Shown here in pieces: positions 15,262-21,749 of a stretch of 64,000 bases of DNA (its first letter is position 1; every line of letters starts with the position of its first letter). A program made the position numbers and the translations under genes. The stretch is from Clostridia bacterium (GTDB lineage: Bacteria > Bacillota > Clostridia > Oscillospirales > CAG-272). The notes below the pieces were generated by a model that saw only the letters and a program-made list of their open reading frames with translations, had not been told where the DNA came from and ran no database searches. Where the stretch lies: positions 1 to 64,000 of the forward strand of contig JAFTRA010000008.1 in the NCBI GenBank assembly GCA_017462485.1, in the 5' to 3' direction.

Positions 15262-15972
15262 TTATATCTTTTTGTATTGATCTAAAATTTGGTCCAATGT
15301 ACCTTCTATGTCGTTGATGTCATTGGAATCAAGTATGATTACATTCAATCCTTTAGATTTGTAAATTTTGTTTACATAATCTTTCTTTTTTAAATACGTC
15401 TTGTTTGTGAGACCATTAAATTCAATATAAACGTTATAATCTTGTAAATAAAAATCTGGATGAAGCTCTGCGTTTTCTCCGTTTTCGTTTATATATGGAA
15501 CTGTCTTTTCGTAAACAACTCTTGTGTAATGATCAAAAAAGTAATCAAGTATGATTTTTTCTGATAGACTTCTGACAAATCTACCGTCTTTTGTTTTTAC
15601 TTTTTTGTTTCCGTATTTATCTATTATTTCGGTGTCTCGACAATTCGTTATACGAATATCTATAGAGTGATCTTTATATTCTTTATAACAATTATAGCAA
15701 AAATGTTTACTATTCGATGGTTCGCCACAAATGATACAAGTTAATTCAGAAGTATTAGTTTCTTTTGTTGGCTCGGTTGCGATTGTTTTTGAAATTTTAC
15801 ATTCGCAAATTTTATCTGTTTGATACCATTTACCGCAATCGGAACATTGGGTTATTTCACCGTTGTGTTCCATTGTTCCATGTTTGCGACACAAACGGTC
15901 TTTTCTCGGATTTCCGAAATGCAAGTATGTCGGCTCCCCGCAAATAGGACAAACTAAATTTTCATTACTCAT
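15262..15972 (-). CDS. zinc-ribbon PD-(D/E)XK nuclease-like protein
   Basis: A 236-aa protein on the strand opposite to the morphogenesis block. The N-terminal 105 residues contain several zinc-ribbon pairs (CPICGEP, CSDCGKWY, CECK, CIICGEP, CYNCYKE). The C-terminal domain has the restriction-fold pattern: SLSEKIILDYFF (an early Glu), then ELHPDFYL (the Asp of the PD motif), then YIEFNG (the E-x-N in place of E-x-K). A KIYKSKGLNVIIL strand follows. This order is that of the PD-(D/E)XK nucleases with a UvrD-like or DUF559-like core. It has its own consensus promoter. It may be an accessory defence or superinfection-exclusion gene (inference). Catalytic activity needs testing because the last motif residue is Asn. 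Confidence 0.6.
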   Translation of the reverse strand: MSNENLVCPICGEPTYLHFGNPRKDRLCRKHGTMEHNGEITQCSDCGKWYQTDKICECKISKTIATEPTKETNTSELTCIICGEPSNSKHFCYNCYKEYKDHSIDIRITNCRDTEIIDKYGNKKVKTKDGRFVRSLSEKIILDYFFDHYTRVVYEKTVPYINENGENAELHPDFYLQDYNVYIEFNGLTNKTYLKKKDYVNKIYKSKGLNVIILDSNDINDIEGTLDQILDQYKKI

Positions 15973-16014
15973 AATGTACCCCCATAAATAAACAGATTAC
16001 TGTTTGATTTTAAC

Positions 16015-16043
16015 ATTTTACCATATTTCAGTCTATTTGTCAA
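16015..16043 (-). promoter_or_regulatory. promoter of the zinc-ribbon nuclease gene
   Basis: On the minus strand, TTGACA, 17 bp, TAAAAT, about 43 nt before the start codon. This makes the nuclease an independent transcription unit inside the element. Confidence 0.75.
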
Positions 16044-16069
16044 ATTTTCAAAAGAAAAGGAAAAATGAT

Positions 16070-18289
16070 ATGAAAAAATCAAGAATTTTAATACTTATAA
16101 TTTCAATTTTGACTATAACGTTACTTGTATCGTGTTCACTCGGTGGCTCGAGCGGTGGTGGTGGCGGTAGCAGCATTATAGGCGGAAGCGGTAGCGATAG
16201 CTCTGATGATGATTCCGTCGTAATTCCCGGTCACGTTCATTCTTACGGTGCGTGGGAAACGGTTATTGCTTCTACCTGCAACGACTTCGGAAGCCGCAGC
16301 AGGACTTGTTCGGAATGTGAGAACGTTCAGACGGAGCCTTTGCAGCCCCTCGGACACAACTTGACTTCTTACGAAGGCAAGGCTGCTACGTGTACCGAAG
16401 GCGGTTATGCTGCTTATCAGACGTGTTCCAGATGCGAGTACACTACATATACAGAGATAAAAGCTAAAGGACACAAAACGTCCGGAACCGTAAAAGAAAA
16501 TTCAGTTGCTGCTACATGTGAAGCAACCGGAAGCTACGAATCTGTTGCTTACTGTGTTACTTGCAAGGAAGAGGTTTCTCGCAACGTTGTAACGGTGGCA
16601 ACGCTTGGCCATAACCTTACCTCTTACGCAGGTAAAACTGCTACGTGCGTTGATGACGGTTACAAGGCGTATAAGGTTTGCTCTAGGTGCAGTTACACCA
16701 CATACGAAGTAATTGAAGCAACCGGGCATAATCCCGGCTCGGCTGTAAAGGAAAATCAGATAGCTCCAACGTGCGAAGCTACCGGAAGCTTTGATTACGT
16801 GGTTTCATGCGTTACTTGCGGTGTTGAGCTTTCAAGAACGGAAGAGACTATAGAAGCCCTGGGCCATAGGCTTACTTTATATGAAAAGAAAGCTGCTACT
16901 TGCACTTTGCCCGGTTACGAAGCTTACGAATCTTGCTCCAGGTGCGAACATACAACGTATGAAGAAATCCCGGCGCTAGGACATACAATAGGTGAAATAG
17001 TCAGAGAAAACGTAGTTGTAGCTACTTGTGAGACTACAGGCGGTTACGATGAAGCTCGGTATTGCACCGAATGTAACGTTGAGCTTGCCAGAACGAGTTA
17101 CGTTTTAAACGCTTTGGGGCACAAATCCGGTTCTATTGTAATAGAAAATGAAATTGAAGCAAGCTGCGTTAGCGAAGGAAGTTACGACCAGGTTCAGTAT
17201 TGCACTGTTTGTGATGCTGAATTGATAAGAAAAACTAATTACGAGAACGCTCTTGGGCACAGTTTTTCTTTGGGTATGTGTACCCGTTGTGATGATATCG
17301 AAGCAGAAGGCTTGAGCTTCATACTTTCTGATGACGGTACGTATTACATTCTTGATAGCGTTGGAAGTTGCACTCTTAAAACTATAGTAATTCCTTCTAA
17401 GTATAAGGGACTTCCGGTTAAAAGCATAAACGGTTTTGGAGAATCCAACGTTGAAAATATATATATTCCTGCGTCGGTAACGTATATTAACCAGAATAAT
17501 CCTTTCCAAAATTGCGCTTATCTTGTTGGACTTGACGTCGCTGAAGATAATACCGCTTATGCTACTATAGGTTCTGCTCTTGCCAGTAAAGACGGAACGA
17601 TTCTTTTGGCTTATCCGCGTGGATTGGCAGCGTCGAGCACGTTAGATTGCTTCACAGCTTTCGGTAACACGTTACAAAGAATTGAAAATTATGCATTTGC
17701 CTATAACACGAATTTGGAGGCGGTAGATTTTACTACTGTAGGAGCTATAACGTTAGGAGATAGTGCTTTCTATGCTTCTCCGATTACCAGTGTTCTTTCT
17801 ACGTCTCTAGAGGCCTGGCTTGCTCTTTCTTTCGAAGATTTTACGTCTAATCCTTTACACAACGGCGCCGAGCTTTATTTTTCAGATGCGCGTGTTACGT
17901 CAGTAACGGTTGAAAATATGACTATTCCCGATTATGCCTTTTATGGCTGCTCGAGCATACAATTTGTTACTGTCGAGGATATTAGCAGCATTGGAAACTT
18001 TGCATTTGCATATTGCTCGTCTATTTTTAACGTCGAACTTGAACAAGTGAAATTGGAAAATCGAGGTATCTTTGCGAATTGTGATAAGTTGTCAAGAGTA
18101 GATATAAACGGTAGTAGTATACATTGCATAGGTAAACAGTGTTTTGCTGATTGTGACGTTCTCGCTAATATCAATTTCGATGGAACAAAAACAACTTGGT
18201 ATTCGGGTGAGATAGATTCTTCTGCTTTTAATGGCTGTAATACCATAACCGTTCATTGTTCTAACGGAGATATAACCATCAACGGTTAA
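16070..18289 (+). CDS. lipoprotein with Cys-rich repeats and BspA-like leucine-rich repeats
   Basis: A 739-aa predicted lipoprotein. The signal peptide ends in LLVSCSLG (lipobox Cys at about residue 23), followed by a Gly/Ser/Asp linker. Residues of roughly 55-400 are about six imperfect repeats built on GH-x-LTSY-x-GKAATC, GY-AY-x-CSRC and TTY, each with paired CxxC-type cysteines. The C-terminal third is LRR_5/BspA-like (IPSKYKGLPVKSINGFG, YIPASVTYI, NYAFAYNTNLEAVDF). I use the ATG with AAAGG 9 nt upstream. It resembles host lipoproteins at 40304 and 48410 in its LRR part, so it is probably captured host surface cargo or an adhesin. Such a protein is not a standard filamentous-phage gene. 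Confidence 0.75.
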   Translation: MKKSRILILIISILTITLLVSCSLGGSSGGGGGSSIIGGSGSDSSDDDSVVIPGHVHSYGAWETVIASTCNDFGSRSRTCSECENVQTEPLQPLGHNLTSYEGKAATCTEGGYAAYQTCSRCEYTTYTEIKAKGHKTSGTVKENSVAATCEATGSYESVAYCVTCKEEVSRNVVTVATLGHNLTSYAGKTATCVDDGYKAYKVCSRCSYTTYEVIEATGHNPGSAVKENQIAPTCEATGSFDYVVSCVTCGVELSRTEETIEALGHRLTLYEKKAATCTLPGYEAYESCSRCEHTTYEEIPALGHTIGEIVRENVVVATCETTGGYDEARYCTECNVELARTSYVLNALGHKSGSIVIENEIEASCVSEGSYDQVQYCTVCDAELIRKTNYENALGHSFSLGMCTRCDDIEAEGLSFILSDDGTYYILDSVGSCTLKTIVIPSKYKGLPVKSINGFGESNVENIYIPASVTYINQNNPFQNCAYLVGLDVAEDNTAYATIGSALASKDGTILLAYPRGLAASSTLDCFTAFGNTLQRIENYAFAYNTNLEAVDFTTVGAITLGDSAFYASPITSVLSTSLEAWLALSFEDFTSNPLHNGAELYFSDARVTSVTVENMTIPDYAFYGCSSIQFVTVEDISSIGNFAFAYCSSIFNVELEQVKLENRGIFANCDKLSRVDINGSSIHCIGKQCFADCDVLANINFDGTKTTWYSGEIDSSAFNGCNTITVHCSNGDITING

Positions 18290-18301
18290 ACGGAGGTATT
18301 T

Positions 18302-18433
18302 ATGAATACTCTTCTAACCGTAGCATTAACGTCTGTTATTGCTTCTGTTATAAGCGGCTTTATAGGCTTGCTTTTCGGCAACTTTAAATCTCGTGATAAC
18401 GGCAACAGACGTAGCAAAAACAATAAAAAATAA
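18302..18433 (+). CDS. 43-aa single-span protein, major coat protein candidate
   Basis: An uninterrupted short frame with a near-ideal ribosome site (GGAGG 6 nt before ATG), 12 nt after the lipoprotein gene. Residues 3-27 are hydrophobic (LLTVALTSVIASVISGFIGL) and the C-terminus is strongly basic (KSRDNGNRRSKNNKK). Size and polarity match inovirus coat proteins, which place a basic C-terminal tail against DNA. Pf3-type coats likewise lack a signal peptide. It lacks the acidic N-terminus typical of many coats. A strong terminator follows directly, as after gene VIII of Ff phages. It could instead be a pVII/pIX-like minor coat. Confidence 0.5.
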   Translation: MNTLLTVALTSVIASVISGFIGLLFGNFKSRDNGNRRSKNNKK

Positions 18434-18442
18434 GAAGTAAAT

Positions 18443-18486
18443 AAACGCTCCGATGAAAAGTGAATAGCTTATCGTCGGAGCGTTTT
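18443..18486 (+). terminator. strong terminator after the coat candidate
   Basis: AAACGCTCCGA pairs perfectly with TCGGAGCGTTT (11 bp). The stem runs straight into the T-run. Confidence 0.85.
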
Positions 18487-18504
18487 TAAGATTTTGGAGG
18501 TAAA

Positions 18505-20658
18505 ATGCTAAAGCAAAAGATATTTAACAGAAGGGCTTGCGCGTTCTTAATTGTGGCGTTGCTGCTCTTTGAGCTTATGCTTATGGTTATTCCTGTTTCG
18601 GCTACAACAGAGGATAATATCGATTATCTTGATGATACGACGATATATGAGGATTTTGAGTCTGTAGGTATATCTACTTCATATTATCCAAGAAATCTCA
18701 AGGGTAAGCCTCAATATATGTATTTTACCGAGTCTTGTTATAGTGACCGTGGTTCCAATTTGGATGAGTATTTTTCTCTTTATATCTGGATATATAATCC
18801 GACGGAAACCGAGTTGAACGTAAACGGTGTCAACGTTGTGAATATTTCTTTTGACGGTGAAACGTATTCAAATCAGCTTTTAACTTTCGTTTCGTGTACG
18901 GATAACCATCGTTTTTATAAGTTTAGATTTTCAAATACTAAAGATATTCTTGAAAATGTCAGGAATTATGCCGAAAAGAATGACGGAACGAGGATTTATA
19001 AAATAGCCGGAATTCAAGTACAGGAAGGAACCTTGCTTCCAACGGATACGGAAGTCGGAGTTACTTTTACCTTTGGCGGCTATGCCAAAGGCTGTCATCC
19101 ATCTTCAAAATCTGTATCCACGCTTACCTGTTCGAAAGAAAGTCTTGATACGATTGCTCTGAACGTTAATCATACGTCATATAGAAAAGATGAACGTACA
19201 GATTATTATCTTTTTTATTATGATAAAGACGATGACGGTATAACCACAGCTGATGAAGCTCGAGATATCCTTGGCATAATGACCGAATACGAATATCTTG
19301 CGGAGCAGTATGTAGCTCAAGGCTATAAGCGTTTTAATAGCATTGATGAGGCAATTAACGCCGGAGCGATATACCACGAGTATTATCCCGGTAGCTATTC
19401 AAAAGCTTACCATTCTGTTTATTTTGGTTTACCGGAAACTTACGTAGAAGAATACGCTGCTTTGAAGCAGATTACGTCAGAGTGGTATAAATACAGAACT
19501 GCTCCTATTTTTGTTACAAGCAATACTGATGCTTACCAAAATTTAAATTACGTAATTGCACAAAACGTTGGTGAGGGTCGCGAGAACGTGGATTGGCGTG
19601 TGCTGTGGGAATACGGCGAGCAGTACAATACGCTTGGCACCGGAACTTCGGCAACAACATTCGGGTCCGTCTATAAGCATGCTTATAATGCTAAAAAAGA
19701 CGGTGAGGACTATTGGGCGGATGACTGGTACACCTTTTCTAATTCTTGGTCTTATCTTCCGTCTATAAATTGGCTTTTCAAAGTAACCGAAAAGCCTGAA
19801 TCTTGGGATGACTATAAGGTTTCTTCTGCGCAGCTTGAGAATTATATGAAGAGTTATTCTGCATATAAAACGAAGGACGTTCTGGGACGATTCAATTCTG
19901 CGCTTTTTGACGGCGATTGCCTGGAGCATTTTGAAGGAACGATAACTTCTGATGATTATATCAAGGACCTTTCGGTTGTAGATCGTCCTTGGTGGCAATT
20001 CTGGAAGCCTACGGAATATGAGGACGTATCACCTATTCATTGTCTTACCGAAAGCGAAATGTCTGATATATTGGCGCTTAATGCGAGCAGCGTTGAAGAT
20101 ATCAAAAGCTTTGAGGACCGTTTCTTTATTGAGAACGATAATACGGGCTCTTCGTCCGGTAACGTGCTTAAGGACTTCCAGGATATGATAAAATCCGGTA
20201 CGGTCCCGGTTATATTCAGATTTGCGGACAGCGAGTATTATGCTTCAACTGCTTGCTTTGATAACTATTCAAGTGATATAGATTATTATTCTGAATCTAA
20301 CGGATACGTAGCCCAGGAAAGCGTATTCCTTAATTTTGATATTATCTCTCTTGGATTTCAGACGAAAGACGGTGGTAACGCTTTGGCGATTATCCCGGTA
20401 GTTGCGAATCCTATCGATATTATACCCAGCCTTGTTGCTCCGGAAGATATTCCTATCGAGGAGGTGGAATGGTGGCAAAAAATTATAGCTTTGCTTTCTA
20501 TAATTGTCATAGGTATAGTTGCGCTTCTTCTTTGGGGTCCTATCAAAATATTAGCTCACGGTGCGTTTAACGTCATAAAGTTAATTTTTGGTATCGTATG
20601 GTCAATTGCAACGTGGCCGTTCCGTCAGGTATGGCGATTGCTATCTCGTGGTTCGTAG
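18505..20658 (+). CDS. large secreted, C-terminally membrane-anchored protein (pIII-like position)
   Basis: A 717-aa protein with a signal peptide (basic start, hydrophobic stretch to about 30, then PVSA), a roughly 610-residue Tyr/Asp-rich external region, and a C-terminal hydrophobic segment (IIALLSIIVIGIVALLLWG) followed by a second amphipathic span and a basic end. Near residue 240 the loop DKDDDGITTADE matches an EF-hand/dockerin calcium loop. The position immediately upstream of the ATPase block and the anchor topology correspond to the host-recognition minor coat protein pIII of filamentous phages (inference). TTTTGGAGG precedes the ATG. No detectable similarity to pIII domains can be claimed. 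Confidence 0.6.
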   Translation: MLKQKIFNRRACAFLIVALLLFELMLMVIPVSATTEDNIDYLDDTTIYEDFESVGISTSYYPRNLKGKPQYMYFTESCYSDRGSNLDEYFSLYIWIYNPTETELNVNGVNVVNISFDGETYSNQLLTFVSCTDNHRFYKFRFSNTKDILENVRNYAEKNDGTRIYKIAGIQVQEGTLLPTDTEVGVTFTFGGYAKGCHPSSKSVSTLTCSKESLDTIALNVNHTSYRKDERTDYYLFYYDKDDDGITTADEARDILGIMTEYEYLAEQYVAQGYKRFNSIDEAINAGAIYHEYYPGSYSKAYHSVYFGLPETYVEEYAALKQITSEWYKYRTAPIFVTSNTDAYQNLNYVIAQNVGEGRENVDWRVLWEYGEQYNTLGTGTSATTFGSVYKHAYNAKKDGEDYWADDWYTFSNSWSYLPSINWLFKVTEKPESWDDYKVSSAQLENYMKSYSAYKTKDVLGRFNSALFDGDCLEHFEGTITSDDYIKDLSVVDRPWWQFWKPTEYEDVSPIHCLTESEMSDILALNASSVEDIKSFEDRFFIENDNTGSSSGNVLKDFQDMIKSGTVPVIFRFADSEYYASTACFDNYSSDIDYYSESNGYVAQESVFLNFDIISLGFQTKDGGNALAIIPVVANPIDIIPSLVAPEDIPIEEVEWWQKIIALLSIIVIGIVALLLWGPIKILAHGAFNVIKLIFGIVWSIATWPFRQVWRLLSRGS

Positions 20659-20685
20659 GAAAACGTGTAAAAAGGAGTGATACAT

Positions 20686-20997
20686 ATCGCAAAACAAAAC
20701 ACTAAATCATTCCGGACGTCCGGAAAAACAAAAGAAAAGTTTCCGCATTTCAGGTATTACAGAAAATCAAAACACCCGGCGTTGATAACCGCCGAGCGTT
20801 CTGATGAGGAATATAACTACCGAAAAGTAATGCATTCGGAAAAAGACGGTAAGCGGCGTAATGAAAAGGTTTTTCCAAATCCAAATCCAAAGGATAAAGA
20901 GCCTATGTATATCGGAAAACGAGTCAGGCACGATAAAAAGAAAAACTTTGAAAGTAACCCTTTGCCGTGGAAATATCCGCATAAAAATAAAAAGTAG
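20686..20997 (+). CDS. basic protein with non-canonical start
   Basis: A frame of about 104 aa rich in Lys/Arg/His, with KHPALITAER near 30, EEYNYRKVMHS near 45 and PNPNPKDKEPMYIGKRVR near 70. A strong site AAAAGGAG precedes it, but the in-frame GTG lies inside that site. The first codon at proper spacing is ATC (or ATA), giving (M)AKQNTKSF. Either an AUC start is used or an ATG was recently lost. It contains a 16-bp palindrome (20710-20725). The minus-strand hairpin RNA at 20985-21049 overlaps its 3' end. Function unknown. The pattern is one I associate with small accessory proteins of Clostridia elements. Confidence 0.5.
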   Translation: MAKQNTKSFRTSGKTKEKFPHFRYYRKSKHPALITAERSDEEYNYRKVMHSEKDGKRRNEKVFPNPNPKDKEPMYIGKRVRHDKKKNFESNPLPWKYPHKNKK

Positions 20998-21049
20998 CAC
21001 CCACAAGAAGCATAATCTTCTCGCATTTGGTACAAAGCACCGTGCTACA
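20985..21049 (-). ncRNA. small RNA 1 (promoter-hairpin-terminator unit)
   Basis: A consensus promoter (21056-21084) points to a start near 21049. GTAGCAC and GTGCTAC pair as outer stem, with an inner GAAG/CTTC hairpin, and T5 plus a T-rich tail follows at once. The product would be about 60-65 nt, antisense to the 3' end of the basic-protein gene. Confidence 0.65.
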
Positions 21050-21055
21050 TAAAGG

Positions 21056-21084
21056 ATTATATCATAAATAACATAAAAAGTCAA
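21056..21084 (-). promoter_or_regulatory. promoter of small RNA 1
   Basis: Minus strand TTGACT, 17 bp, TATAAT. Confidence 0.8.
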
Positions 21085-21091
21085 TACGGAA

Positions 21092-21167
21092 AATAAAAAT
21101 CCCCGAGATTAACCACTCGGGGCAATGCCGGAATCATTCATCGGCAGGTGCAAACTTGCGTTTGCCT
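21092..21167 (-). ncRNA. small RNA 2, in tandem with small RNA 1
   Basis: From a start near 21167, GGCAAACGCAAGTTTGC and GCCGATGAATGATTCCGGC can form hairpins. The CCCCGAG-N8-CTCGGGG terminator and a T5 tail follow. The unit ends next to the -35 of small RNA 1. Confidence 0.65.
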
Positions 21168-21173
21168 ACGGAT

Positions 21174-21202
21174 ATTATAGCAAAAACAAATTAAAAAGTC
21201 AA
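21174..21202 (-). promoter_or_regulatory. promoter of small RNA 2
   Basis: Minus strand TTGACT, 17 bp, TATAAT. It has the same TTGACTTTTT start as the promoter of small RNA 1. Confidence 0.8.
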
Positions 21203-21215
21203 TATACAAAACAAA

Positions 21216-21273
21216 AAAATCCCGGTTTCTCTGTCGAGGTGATAGCCGTTCGGAGATGTCGGGAGAATATAGA
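21216..21273 (-). terminator. third hairpin of the cluster, terminator-like on the minus strand
   Basis: TCCCG...TCTC pairs with GAGA...CGGGA. Read on the minus strand the stem is followed by T7. No clear promoter for it was found within 60 nt, so it is listed only as a terminator-like hairpin in the leader of the next plus-strand gene. Confidence 0.4.
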
Positions 21274-21290
21274 AAAAAAGGAGAATCCCA

Positions 21291-21659
21291 ATGACAATAA
21301 CTAAAATAGTCTGCGATATCTGTCGCCAGGAGAGCAAAGTAGAAAAAGTAACCGTTCCTATCCTTCGAAAAGCGTATACATTCAACGAAAAAACGGGTAA
21401 GCCTACCGGAATATCCAAAGAGGTACATATATCGGAAATTGAGGTTTGTTCTTCATGCAAAGAGAAGTTAACCGTTATTTCACATTGGAATACCGACTTG
21501 CTGAAATATAAATTTATAGCAGATGATACTGAAGCTCGATGGAAGGGCGCAGGCTTTGGCGATTATTATTGCTCAATCTGCGGCTCTCAAAAGAGCGAAC
21601 AAACCTCTTACTGTCCGGATTGCGGAGCAAGAATGGCGGTGAGTCAAAACGAAATATAA
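21291..21659 (+). CDS. two-zinc-site protein of the element
   Basis: A 122-aa protein with CDIC near residue 8 and CSSC near 55 forming one site, and CSIC near 95 with CPDC near 108 forming a second rubredoxin-like zinc ribbon. Between them is a strand-rich KTGKPTGISKEVHISEIEV segment. AAGGAG lies 7 nt before the ATG. It precedes the ATPase gene by 90 nt. The gap holds a hydrophobic frame (KRLIYILCGIFLAFLVSYC) ending in ATGA at the ATPase start but lacking a usable start codon. Function unknown. Zinc ribbons of this type often regulate transcription. Confidence 0.55.
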   Translation: MTITKIVCDICRQESKVEKVTVPILRKAYTFNEKTGKPTGISKEVHISEIEVCSSCKEKLTVISHWNTDLLKYKFIADDTEARWKGAGFGDYYCSICGSQKSEQTSYCPDCGARMAVSQNEI

Positions 21660-21749
21660 AAGACTTATATACATACTCTGCGGTATATTTTTAGCTTTTC
21701 TTGTAAGTTATTGCATATTCACCGGAGCGCAGCTTAAAGGTGGTGCGGT

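Noticed and set aside
20767..21084. Hydrophobic 105-codon minus-strand frame
   Set aside because: It begins inside the small RNA 1 promoter and is antisense to a basic-protein gene. The Phe/Ile-rich product is what antisense of Lys-rich coding gives.
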